Shown here piece by piece: positions 18,230-26,473 of a stretch of 64,000 nucleotides of DNA (position 1 is its first letter; each line of letters opens with the position of its first letter). A model generated the notes under the pieces. That model was not told the DNA's origin. It did not search any database and saw only the letters and a program-made list of their open reading frames with translations. Position numbers and translations under genes: made by a program. The stretch comes from Granulosicoccus sp045106475 (lineage in GTDB: Bacteria; Pseudomonadota; Gammaproteobacteria; Granulosicoccales; Granulosicoccaceae). Location of the stretch: the NCBI GenBank assembly GCA_045106475.1, contig JBGCEO010000051.1, positions 1 to 64,000 of the forward strand, written 5' to 3'.

Positions 18230-19225
18230 TTATATATTCCCACTCACAAGCTTTGTTGCCAGATCAACAATGTCTTGCGTTTGAGGCACTGCATGCTTTT
18301 CCAAAACAGGATTGTACGGAATCGGACACTCGGCACCACCTAGACGTTGAATAGGCGCATCAAGAAAGTCAAAGGCTTCACTCTCTGCAATCATCGCACT
18401 CACCTCAGCACCCACCCCAAGAGTTTTGACACCTTCATATACACATATCAAACGTCCGGTTTTTTTGACACTATCGATAATAGTCTGCGTGTCCATCGGT
18501 CTGACAGTGCGCAAATCAATAACTTCCACATCAATTCCGGATTTGGACAGAATGTCAGATGCATCCAATGCTCTGTGTACCATGATTGAACTGGCGACAA
18601 TCGTCACGTGCTGACCGGTTTTTGCTACGTTTGCCTTGCCAATAGGCACCGTATAAGAACCCGTTGGCACCTGCCCTTTTGACTTGTACAGAAGCTTGTG
18701 CTCAAACACCATCACTGGATCAGAGTCTTGCACGGCCTCCAGCAACATCCCTTTGACATCGTGAGGAGTCGACGGCTGAATGACTTTTAAACCAGGCACA
18801 TGACCCAACCAGGCCTCGATACTCTGGCTATGCTGTGCAGCTGCCCCTGTGCCGGAGCCGGAGGGAAACCGCATAACCACAGGAACGGACACCGCGCCGC
18901 CAAGCATGAACCTTATTTTTGCAGCCTGGTTAACGATCTGCTCTAGTGCAAGAGCTGCAAAGTCAGAGAACTGAAACTCCAGGATCGGCCGCATACCATT
19001 TAACGCGGCACCCACAGCGACACCGGCACTAGCTAATTCGGAAATAGGTGTATCAATGACACGATCTTCACCAAATGTATGTACAAGATCACCGGTGACC
19101 TGGAACGCACCACCGTAAACGCCAATGTCCTCACCCATCAGAAAAACACGTTCATCGTCAGTCATAGCAATTCGAAGCGCATCGCGAATGGCTTCTGCGT
19201 AACTCATTTCGACAGAGTCAGTCAT
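18230..19225 (-). CDS. E1-beta of an acetoin/pyruvate dehydrogenase-like complex
   Basis: A 331-residue transketolase-like beta subunit. Typical stretches are visible: FLMGEDIGVYGGAFQVTG, DTPISELASAGVAVGAAL, and a C-terminal transketolase-C domain. It pairs with the alpha subunit to bind thiamine diphosphate and decarboxylate or cleave an alpha-keto or alpha-diketo substrate. It overlaps the E1-alpha gene by eight bases and abuts E2, so stoichiometric translation is expected. Confidence 0.93.
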   Translation of the reverse strand: MTDSVEMSYAEAIRDALRIAMTDDERVFLMGEDIGVYGGAFQVTGDLVHTFGEDRVIDTPISELASAGVAVGAALNGMRPILEFQFSDFAALALEQIVNQAAKIRFMLGGAVSVPVVMRFPSGSGTGAAAQHSQSIEAWLGHVPGLKVIQPSTPHDVKGMLLEAVQDSDPVMVFEHKLLYKSKGQVPTGSYTVPIGKANVAKTGQHVTIVASSIMVHRALDASDILSKSGIDVEVIDLRTVRPMDTQTIIDSVKKTGRLICVYEGVKTLGVGAEVSAMIAESEAFDFLDAPIQRLGGAECPIPYNPVLEKHAVPQTQDIVDLATKLVSGNI

Positions 19226-20252
19226 GTTTAGACTCTAGTGGGTTTACTGTTGTGTAAACATCCCTTGCAACAAATGCCGGATCGGGATCGGTGCCTGACT
19301 TGGCATATTCGATGGCCTGTTTCACGCTATCTCTGGCATCCGCCGAAATGGAAGTAATTTCGGCATCGCTCATAATCTGGTATTCACGTAGTTTTTGCTC
19401 AAATCGCGAAATAGGATCCTTTTTCTTCCATTGATCGATTTCCTCGCTCGTTCGGTATCGATTTCGATCACTCTTGGAATGCCCCCTCCACCGGTAGGTT
19501 TTACACTCCAGCAGTGATGGGCCTTGTCCTGCTTTTGCCCGTTGCACAAATCCATCGGTGGCTTCAGCTACTTCTGAGAGATCATTTCCATCAACAATAC
19601 ACCCTGGCATTGAATAGGCGTCAGCGCGATCGGCTACATGCTCAACCGCCATTGATTTCGCAGTTGATGTAGACATGCCGTAGCCATTGTTCTCACAGAC
19701 AAACACAATGGGCAAGTTCCAAACGGAGGCGATATTAAGCGCTTCATGAAACGCGCCTTCGTTGCTGGCACCGTCTCCGAAAAAACAGACAACGACCTTG
19801 TTATTACCCAATTTCTTATTCGCCAGAGCGGCTCCAACGGCAATGGGTATCCCTCCTGCAACAATTCCATTTGCGCCCAGATTCCCACTGCTAACATCCG
19901 CAATATGCATAGATCCACCGCGACCTCTGCAATAGCCTTCCTCTTTTCCAAAGAACTCAGCAAACATGCGACTAAGATCTGCTCCTTTGGCAACGCAGTG
20001 TCCATGACCTCGATGCGTGGACGTAATCTGATCTTGTTCTTCAAGCATCATGCAAACACCTACGGCACTTGCCTCTTGCCCGATGGACAGATGCATGGTT
20101 CCATGGATAAGCCCTCGGGCATAGCTGTCTTCTGCACCTTCCTCAAAAAGTCTTATTTGATGCATCTTTGATAGAGCATCAGCGAGCGCTTGTTTATCTT
20201 TGGTTCTAAAAATAAAAGGTAGGTGATCAGTATTTACATTTGGGGTTTGCAT
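19218..20252 (-). CDS. E1-alpha of an acetoin/pyruvate dehydrogenase-like complex
   Basis: A thiamine-diphosphate-dependent alpha subunit of about 344 residues. The cofactor motif GDGASNEGAFHEALNIAS, ending near CENN, is clear, as is the RGHGH substrate region and the YRWRGHSKSD phosphorylation-loop equivalent. The ATG at 20252 is preferred because GTGGAAGG sits about ten bases upstream; in-frame ATGs at 20261 and 20270 would overlap the oxidoreductase gene. The separate alpha and beta chains are shared by AcoAB acetoin dehydrogenase and by many PDH complexes. The sugar-uptake context argues for a specialised substrate. Confidence 0.93.
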   Translation of the reverse strand: MQTPNVNTDHLPFIFRTKDKQALADALSKMHQIRLFEEGAEDSYARGLIHGTMHLSIGQEASAVGVCMMLEEQDQITSTHRGHGHCVAKGADLSRMFAEFFGKEEGYCRGRGGSMHIADVSSGNLGANGIVAGGIPIAVGAALANKKLGNNKVVVCFFGDGASNEGAFHEALNIASVWNLPIVFVCENNGYGMSTSTAKSMAVEHVADRADAYSMPGCIVDGNDLSEVAEATDGFVQRAKAGQGPSLLECKTYRWRGHSKSDRNRYRTSEEIDQWKKKDPISRFEQKLREYQIMSDAEITSISADARDSVKQAIEYAKSGTDPDPAFVARDVYTTVNPLESKHD

Positions 20253-20257
20253 GACGC

Positions 20258-21574
20258 TCATGCCTTCCACATAGCATCTTGCTTAACGCGCAAATCGTAG
20301 ATAGCGGTTGAGCTATCAACGTCAATGTTGTTGCCGGTGAGAAGATCACCTTTTTTAATGGCTGACTTGACCACGCCTTTGTACAAGAGACCACAAGGCA
20401 CTGCCGATGCAGCCCTGGCATCATCATATTTCATCGCCCAGGCGCGATAGCAGTACTCACCGATCGAATCGAGTACCTCTCCAGCTTGCATATCTTTTTT
20501 GGCAACAGCGCAAACGTCAGCAACGGGACGATTAATAGGCTGCATATCAGCCACGTTGTGCAGTACCGCTCTCGCACAAGACAGTGGAACTTCAAGAGAC
20601 GTCAAATGAAAAGGTCGGTGAAAGGTGTAATAAGGCCCGTCTCCCATCTTTAAGTCTTTCATGCGTTCACGGATTCTGGCATGACTCATATCGGCCACCA
20701 CAAAAACGCCCGGTGACACACCTTTGCCAATCGAATAATCAACACAACCGATGGAGTCAAGAACGCCACCATCTGCTTTTGGTACCAGCGTACTGGATAA
20801 CTCAGCTACACTTGCCTTTGGCCCGTGCATGCCGGGTATATCGGGGGTCAAACCGGTTGCGTTTGCAATGGCGACCATCTCCACCATTGTTTTTGAACCA
20901 TCTATGAACTCTACAAGCATACGAGGGTTCATATTCCGTCGTGAAGCTTCCTCAATGTAGTCATCCGGTATCGCCGAAAAGTCCAGAGGATTATTTTTTC
21001 CCTTACCAGCACAGACAATAGGGTGACCCATGGCAGAGACAAAGTTGATGAGCTCCATGCAAGACGATGGCTCGTCGCCCGCACCCAATGTATAGATAAC
21101 ACCCTGCTTCTCAGCTTGATTTTTCAGGTAGTGACCGATGGTCACATCTGCCTCAACATTCATCATCACGAGATGCTTGCCATGCGTTATGGCGCGCATG
21201 CCTACATCAGCACCAACGGTTGGCACACCGGTGGCGTCAATAACAACATCTATCTGATCGTTTTCAACTACAAACTCAGAATTGTCTGTAATGGCTATTT
21301 TGTTGTTTTCGATGGCAGTAGAAACAGCAGCGTTCGTCTCAACGATCTGATGTCTGTCATTCGAGCCGTAAGCCATGCGAATGGATTCAAGCGCATTGTC
21401 AGGTCGAAGTTCAGCTATTGCACTGACCTCGATGCCATCCATGTGGGCTACGCGAGAAATAATGTCCGTGCCCATCTCACCGCAGCCAACCAATCCGATA
21501 CGAATTGGCGAGCCTGTGCTCTCACGAGCAGCCAGATCTTTTGCCAACCCAACCAGCTCGACATTGCTCGACAT
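20258..21574 (-). CDS. NAD(P)-dependent oxidoreductase with C-terminal SAF domain (COG4091-like)
   Basis: A 438-residue protein of the group annotated as predicted homoserine dehydrogenase with SAF domain. The Rossmann nucleotide-binding motif GLVGCGEMGTDI lies at about 28-39. The C-terminal SAF domain (about 350-425) includes AKKDMQAGEVLDSIGEY and AIKKGDLLTGNNID. It is the first gene of the nine-gene operon. Members of this group occur in sugar, polyol or branched-chain compound pathways, and I do not think homoserine is the substrate here. It probably oxidises or rearranges the imported compound to the ketone that the E1/E2 complex cleaves (inferred). A candidate operator lies 32-70 bases upstream. 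Confidence 0.82.
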   Translation of the reverse strand: MSSNVELVGLAKDLAARESTGSPIRIGLVGCGEMGTDIISRVAHMDGIEVSAIAELRPDNALESIRMAYGSNDRHQIVETNAAVSTAIENNKIAITDNSEFVVENDQIDVVIDATGVPTVGADVGMRAITHGKHLVMMNVEADVTIGHYLKNQAEKQGVIYTLGAGDEPSSCMELINFVSAMGHPIVCAGKGKNNPLDFSAIPDDYIEEASRRNMNPRMLVEFIDGSKTMVEMVAIANATGLTPDIPGMHGPKASVAELSSTLVPKADGGVLDSIGCVDYSIGKGVSPGVFVVADMSHARIRERMKDLKMGDGPYYTFHRPFHLTSLEVPLSCARAVLHNVADMQPINRPVADVCAVAKKDMQAGEVLDSIGEYCYRAWAMKYDDARAASAVPCGLLYKGVVKSAIKKGDLLTGNNIDVDSSTAIYDLRVKQDAMWKA

Positions 21575-21605
21575 CTAGGCATTCCCAAAAGTTAGATTTA
21601 GACCA

Positions 21606-21644
21606 TTCAATGTACATTCATATCATTGAACATGCAAATGTACA
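21606..21644. promoter_or_regulatory. Candidate regulator operator in front of the catabolic operon
   Basis: Two interlocked perfect inverted repeats lie just upstream of the oxidoreductase gene. TTCAATG (21606-21612) pairs with CATTGAA (21624-21630), and TGTACATT (21611-21618) pairs with AATGTACA (21637-21644). Size and location fit the operator of a SorC/DeoR-type regulator such as the one encoded at 10091-11041. No second copy was found upstream of that gene, so assignment is tentative. Confidence 0.45.
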
Positions 21645-21659
21645 CTTTCAGAATTCTTC

Positions 21660-21778
21660 AAACTGCCCCAGTTAACTGGGGAATGCACAGCAAGCTTGCT
21701 TCTAAGCCTTTAATATCAATCACTTAGATAAGCTCTCAGTTGTCAATTAGAGCCATCCCCAGCCTACTGGGGCAGTTT
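21660..21778. repeat. REP-like palindromic repeat, inverted pair (copies A and B)
   Basis: Copy A (21660-21685) reads AAACTGCCCCAG, TTAA, CTGGGGAATG, with a perfect 16-base palindrome at 21666-21681. Copy B (21754-21778) is the same motif on the other strand. They enclose about 70 bases. The same pair layout and spacing recurs at 55573-55692, and a single copy is at 40961-40984. This resembles a BIME of REP elements; no RAYT transposase is in the window. Confidence 0.75.
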
Positions 21779-21897
21779 AAGAGCGCTACAGGCACTGATC
21801 ACACTATGGGGCTATGCCGCCTTCAGATTGCACTCAGACCGGCCACAGGCTGACAATTTACTGATGGTCACTCATGTGGAGAGAATCGCTGGCGAGT

Positions 21898-22947
21898 TCA
21901 CTGACTAACCTTGCGAATGATGTAGCCGCCAGATCGATCATCTAACTCAAGTGCAAGGTAACCACGCGCCTGTGCTTCTTCCAGCATCTTGCCAAATGAA
22001 TCAAAGCCGTAATAGCTTTCATTGAAACCCGGCCTGCGACGCTTCAGTGTCTGCTTGATCATGGAGCCCCAAAGTTTGTCATCTCCATCGCGTTCTGAGC
22101 TCAAATCCACCGCAGTTGCCAGCACTAGATCCAGACCCTCCTGGATCAACTCCTCATTTTCATCATCAGCGACAGCTTCAGAGGCAGATTCTTGTGTAGA
22201 GCTTCTGGGATTCTCGCTGGCTGCCTTATCGGTTAGGTCACTGTCTTGCAAAGTGTCAGCCGCAGAGAGCTTTTCAGTGGAGTCCAAGTCTTCCGAGTCG
22301 AGTGTAGTTTGTTCCGACTGCTTCCCTGTACTTCGACTGGTGTTCTCATCACCGCGATGGTTAGCTGGTTTAGAACTGCGAGTAGCTCTTTTCTTTCCGC
22401 GCTTGCGAGAAGGCTTCTTTCTTTCAAGCTCGCGCACCAGGTCATCGTAGTAAATGAACTCATCACAATTCTTGATTAACAAATCAGAGGTGGAATTTTT
22501 TACACCCACACCGATGACAGTTTTCGCATTCTCACGTAATTTGCTTACCAACGGAGAAAAATCTGAGTCGCCACTGATGATAACGAAGGTATCTACATGA
22601 GACTTGGTGTAACACATATCCAAGGCATCTACGACCATACGGATATCAGCCGAGTTTTTACCTGACTGACGTACATGAGGAATATCGATTAACTCAAAAG
22701 CCGCTTCATGCATAGCTGCTTTAAAATCCTTATATCTTTCCCAGTCGCAATAGGCCTTTTTAACCACAATACTGCCTTTTACCAGCAGCTTTTCCAGAAT
22801 ATGATTGATATCGAATTTCTGGTACTTGGCATCGCGGACACCTAATGCGATGTTTTCAAAATCACAGTAGAGCGCAAGATTTTTGTCGTCAGATGACCCT
22901 GCCATGAAAAACCAACGGTTGCTGTCAGATAGCCTGACTCGACCCAT
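21898..22947 (-). CDS. NYN-domain (LabA/MARF1-like) putative RNase with C-terminal OST-HTH/LOTUS domain
   Basis: A protein of about 349 residues (335 if the ATG at 22905 is used, where homologues seem to begin). The N-terminal NYN domain of the PIN-like nuclease fold has its acidic residues in LYCDFENIALG, SADIRMVVDALD and ISGDSDFSPLV. A basic stretch (SRKRGKKRATR) and a long acidic/serine-rich linker (about 180-265) follow. The C-terminal 80 residues (LWGSMIKQTLKRRRPGF ... GFDSFGKMLEEA) fit the OST-HTH/LOTUS RNA-binding domain. Proteins of this layout are thought to bind or cut RNA; the bacterial function is not settled. It stands alone, upstream of a REP-like pair. Confidence 0.87.
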   Translation of the reverse strand: MGRVRLSDSNRWFFMAGSSDDKNLALYCDFENIALGVRDAKYQKFDINHILEKLLVKGSIVVKKAYCDWERYKDFKAAMHEAAFELIDIPHVRQSGKNSADIRMVVDALDMCYTKSHVDTFVIISGDSDFSPLVSKLRENAKTVIGVGVKNSTSDLLIKNCDEFIYYDDLVRELERKKPSRKRGKKRATRSSKPANHRGDENTSRSTGKQSEQTTLDSEDLDSTEKLSAADTLQDSDLTDKAASENPRSSTQESASEAVADDENEELIQEGLDLVLATAVDLSSERDGDDKLWGSMIKQTLKRRRPGFNESYYGFDSFGKMLEEAQARGYLALELDDRSGGYIIRKVSQ

Positions 22948-23004
22948 GGTACAGCAGGGTATCTCTAATAGGGTACTTGACGCGTAAGTGACCAGCCAGC
23001 CGAA

Positions 23005-24912
23005 TCAATCTTCAACGACAGTGTTGCCGGGTGGACGCCACCCTTTCTCGGAATGATCGTGGTTTACCGCGGATTTTCCTGACATCAACTCATGCAGGCG
23101 CGCATTGATGGCCAGCGCAAGTTTTACGTACTCTTCATTCTGCGACGGCGGGATACCGGGTTTGTAGACTTGCGCCAATTCGCGAATGCCTTTGACATCC
23201 TGCTCTGCATAAAGCACTGCCGCCTTTTCAGCATCATAAGGGTGCATACCCAAAGCCTGCAAAGCATAGCGGCCGGAACGCAAGGCACTATCAAAAGTTT
23301 CGCGCACAATATCATCAGTACCGGATTGATATAGCTCGTAGACGTGCATTCGATCATAGGCACGGGCAATGATATGAATATCAGGGCGTTCGCGACGCGC
23401 ATGCTCTATGAGTTTGAGTGCCTCCTCCTTGTCATCAATGGCAACAACCAACAGTTTGGCGTCATGCAATCCAGCTGCATGCAGCATGTCGGGTCGCGTA
23501 GCATCTCCATAAAAGCTCTTTATCTCGAAGGCGCGCATGCTATCCACAAGATCTGCATGACGATCGAGTACAACAGTCTTGTACCCGTTTGACAACAACA
23601 TGCGGTTAACCACCTGCCCAAATCGACCGATACCGGCGATTATTGCAGTTCCTGCTTCAGTGATTTCATCATTGTCGCGGGTTTGGTTCTTAAGCATTCT
23701 TGGCTGTATAACTTTTTCAAAAAATATAAATAGCAAAGGTGTAAGCAACATCGATAATGCGACAACCAGTAACAGAATTTTGGATAGCTCAACCGGTAGA
23801 GCATAAGATTGCAAACAAAATGAAATCAGTACAAAACCAAACTCTCCAGCCTGCGCCAGACTTAGAAACAGTAGCCACCTGTCAGCACCCTTCAGCTTGA
23901 ATAGAAGTGCCAGTAAAAACAAAACGGCTGCCTTTGTGCACATCAGAGCGAGTGTCAAAGCCAGAACCATGGCAAGGTTGCTGGACAGAACCGCAAAGTC
24001 AACACCTGCACCCACAGTGATGAAAAACAACCCCAACAGCAACCCTTTGAACGGTTCAATATCACTTTCCAGTTCGTGTCGATACTCACTGGTAGCCAAT
24101 ACAACCCCCGCCAGAAAAGTACCCAGTGCAGGTGAGAGACCAACAAACATCATTAACAAGGCAATTCCAATTACCAGCGTCAAGGCCGTTGCAGTAAACA
24201 TTTCACGCAAGTTACTTTGCGCGATGTAACGAAATACCGGACGAGACAGATAGTGCCCGCCAATAATCACGAAGCCGACCGCTGCAATAGTTACCAAGGT
24301 TGCCTGCCATCCAGTTAAACCGGCCATCACTTCCATGCCGCCGCCATGACTACCTTCTTCGCTGTGTGAAACCGCATGTTCAGCTACCGAGAGAAGTTCG
24401 GGCACAGCCAACAGAGGAATGATCGCAAGCATTGGAATGACGGCTATATCCTGAAACAAAAGCACAGAAAAACTTGATTGACCACCCTCGGTTTTCATAA
24501 GGCCTTTCTCGTTGAGCGTCTGCAAAACAATCGCAGTGGACGACAACGAAAAGACCATGCCCACCGCGAGTGCTGTGCGCCACTCAAGACCTAAAGCCAT
24601 AGCACCTGCCATGACAATTAGAACCGTTAACAGGACTTGTAAGCCACCCAAACCCAGTAGCTTGCCACGCATGGCCCACAACGCCTTTGGCTCTAATTCT
24701 AGACCCACGATAAACAACATCATGACCACACCAAATTCTGCAAAATGCTGTAACTCAGCGGTCTCACTGCCCACCCATCCGGCAATTGGCCCGATGACAA
24801 CACCCGCTATCAAATACCCCAACACTGATCCAAGACCCAAGCGTTTCGCAACGGGTACAGCGATCACGGCTGCTATCAGATAGAGAAATGCTTGAAAAAG
24901 AATGCTGTCCAT
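23005..24912 (-). CDS. kefC: Glutathione-regulated K+/H+ antiporter, KefB/KefC type (CPA2)
   Basis: A 635-residue CPA2 antiporter. The first about 395 residues hold roughly a dozen membrane spans of the Na+/H+-exchanger fold. A cytosolic RCK/TrkA-N domain follows (about 415-540), with nucleotide motif IIAGIGRFGQVV at about 422-433. The Kef family exports potassium in exchange for protons during electrophile stress and is gated by glutathione adducts. The gene follows its flavodoxin-like partner after three bases. KefB and KefC cannot be separated by eye, so the symbol is approximate. Confidence 0.9.
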   Translation of the reverse strand: MDSILFQAFLYLIAAVIAVPVAKRLGLGSVLGYLIAGVVIGPIAGWVGSETAELQHFAEFGVVMMLFIVGLELEPKALWAMRGKLLGLGGLQVLLTVLIVMAGAMALGLEWRTALAVGMVFSLSSTAIVLQTLNEKGLMKTEGGQSSFSVLLFQDIAVIPMLAIIPLLAVPELLSVAEHAVSHSEEGSHGGGMEVMAGLTGWQATLVTIAAVGFVIIGGHYLSRPVFRYIAQSNLREMFTATALTLVIGIALLMMFVGLSPALGTFLAGVVLATSEYRHELESDIEPFKGLLLGLFFITVGAGVDFAVLSSNLAMVLALTLALMCTKAAVLFLLALLFKLKGADRWLLFLSLAQAGEFGFVLISFCLQSYALPVELSKILLLVVALSMLLTPLLFIFFEKVIQPRMLKNQTRDNDEITEAGTAIIAGIGRFGQVVNRMLLSNGYKTVVLDRHADLVDSMRAFEIKSFYGDATRPDMLHAAGLHDAKLLVVAIDDKEEALKLIEHARRERPDIHIIARAYDRMHVYELYQSGTDDIVRETFDSALRSGRYALQALGMHPYDAEKAAVLYAEQDVKGIRELAQVYKPGIPPSQNEEYVKLALAINARLHELMSGKSAVNHDHSEKGWRPPGNTVVED

Positions 24913-24915
24913 GTA

Positions 24916-25539
24916 TCAGCGCTCGGCACCGGTAGGCGGTACAAGTAGAGGGATGGCAGGCTCATCAATGAACTCCAGGTTCTGCGCCGCGCTCAGATCC
25001 AGGCGGTTATCCCGCAAAGCCTCTAGCACCTGCTTGTACCGCCCAATATGCGCTGGAAGTCGTTCATCGTTACTGGCAGATAGCGCAGAAAACAGAACCA
25101 GCGGAGCAAGGAAGTGCATCTGGCACAGGCGAGCTGTTTGCTCCAGGGGTGTTAACAGAGTACGAATAGGAAATCGATTGCTGCCTTCGGCTGTATAGGC
25201 ATCTGTAGCGCCACCAGCCGTTGTTGTGATGAGTAACGTCTTATCCGCAAGCAGATTTCCATCCTGACCATACGCAAAACCATACTCCAGCACAGTGTCT
25301 TGCCAGACTTTCAGCATGGGCGGTGTGGAGTACCAGTAAAACGGAAACTGGAAAACAATAACATCATGCTCCAGCAGCCGTCGCTGCTCTGCCTCGACAT
25401 CAATTTGGTAACGAGGATACAAAGCATACAAGTCAATAAAACTAATTCCATCCAGTGCCTTAGCCATTGTAGCCATAGGTTTGTGAACCCTGGATTGACT
25501 CTGGTTAGGATGCGCGAACAATACCAGCACTCGACTCAT
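24916..25539 (-). CDS. kefG: Kef ancillary NAD(P)H oxidoreductase (KefF/KefG type)
   Basis: A 207-residue flavodoxin-fold protein of the NQO1/MdaB/KefG family. The flavin loop VLVLFAHPNQSQSRVHKP is N-terminal, and FQFPFYWYSTPPMLKVWQD is the family hallmark. It binds the cytosolic face of the Kef antiporter and is needed for full activity in enterobacteria. Here it is three bases upstream of the antiporter gene, the usual kefG-kefB or kefF-kefC arrangement. Its own quinone-reductase activity is possible. Confidence 0.88.
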   Translation of the reverse strand: MSRVLVLFAHPNQSQSRVHKPMATMAKALDGISFIDLYALYPRYQIDVEAEQRRLLEHDVIVFQFPFYWYSTPPMLKVWQDTVLEYGFAYGQDGNLLADKTLLITTTAGGATDAYTAEGSNRFPIRTLLTPLEQTARLCQMHFLAPLVLFSALSASNDERLPAHIGRYKQVLEALRDNRLDLSAAQNLEFIDEPAIPLLVPPTGAER

Positions 25540-25622
25540 TGACTTACCGTATCACGTAATATTGTCTGAACAAACTTACCTTGGCGCGAACGGTTGCTAT
25601 CAAACCTGTTCATTCTGCTCTT

Positions 25623-26387
25623 TCAAGACAATAACAACATCCTTAGCAAGTGCGTAAGCCCAATCAGGCCAAACGCCACAACGAGCCCCCCTGCAAACAG
25701 GCGTACATAACGATTACGAGTGGCACGTGCCAGCCATTGACCAGAAATTCCTAGAACCATCAAATTAGGTAAGGTTCCCAGTCCAAACACGAACATCAAC
25801 AAGGCACCTTTCGAGGCAGCGCCGGAGACCAGCGCTGCACTCAAGACCGCATACACCATACCGCAGGGCACAAGCCCCCAGAGCGACCCTGCCAACAGTG
25901 AGTTAGTCGCACCGCTACCACCCAGACGCGCATTTGCCAAGGGCTTTATATGGATCCAAAGCCGCTTTCCCAATGATTCGACAAGGACACCAATACGCTT
26001 AAAACCCAGCACATATAATCCCATCAGGATAAGCAAAACATTGCTGGTAAAGAACGCAATTTGCTGTACAGGTAATAACGACTGCATTAACCAAGCTACC
26101 GAACCCACTCCTCCGGCTATCGCACCCAGAATAGTGTACGTACCAATGCGACCTAGGTTGTACAGGCAAACAGCGGAAAAAATGCCCGGTAAAGCAGGTG
26201 TGGAAACCGCGGGGGCCCCTGTACTCAAATGAACAACTGACACGGGGACCTCTAGCGGCGCAGCATGAACCTTCTGCCGCATCATGCCTAATGCGCTAAC
26301 AATACCGCCGCACATCCCGGCACAATGAACACCGCCCAGTAGCCCGGTGAGAAAAACCGCTAACAGCGAAAGCTCTGGAAGATTCAT
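25623..26387 (-). CDS. Sulfite exporter TauE/SafE-family (UreH/DsbD-like) membrane protein
   Basis: A 254-residue inner-membrane protein with about six spans. The N-terminal GLLGGVHCAGMCGGIVSALG is characteristic of the UreH-like/DsbD-related transmembrane family, where the two cysteines may carry metal or redox chemistry. Relatives are commonly found next to cbb3 oxidase assembly genes (ccoGHIS) and are linked to copper or nickel handling. No such genes are next to it here, so its partner is unclear. It sits between the KefG gene and a flavin monooxygenase, with separate gaps of more than 80 bases on both sides. Confidence 0.82.
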   Translation of the reverse strand: MNLPELSLLAVFLTGLLGGVHCAGMCGGIVSALGMMRQKVHAAPLEVPVSVVHLSTGAPAVSTPALPGIFSAVCLYNLGRIGTYTILGAIAGGVGSVAWLMQSLLPVQQIAFFTSNVLLILMGLYVLGFKRIGVLVESLGKRLWIHIKPLANARLGGSGATNSLLAGSLWGLVPCGMVYAVLSAALVSGAASKGALLMFVFGLGTLPNLMVLGISGQWLARATRNRYVRLFAGGLVVAFGLIGLTHLLRMLLLS

Positions 26388-26473
26388 GTATCAATACGTC
26401 TCAAGACTCCACCCCACAGCCTGCTAGCTATGGGATGGGCCAATACCAATGTGCTCGATTAATTGATGTTATT

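Larger units (their letters stand above)
21575..21897. other. 323-base intergenic region with operator candidate and REP-like pair
   Basis: The gap between the catabolic operon start and the 3' end of the NYN gene holds no open frame I would support. It contains the operator candidate (21606-21644) and an inverted pair of palindromic repeats (21660-21685 and 21754-21778). I see nothing recognisable in 21780-21897. Confidence 0.7.

Noticed and set aside
21023..21595. A 190-codon plus-strand frame opposite the SAF oxidoreductase
   Set aside because: Antisense shadow of a clear Rossmann/SAF protein; rich in His/Asn with no domain.
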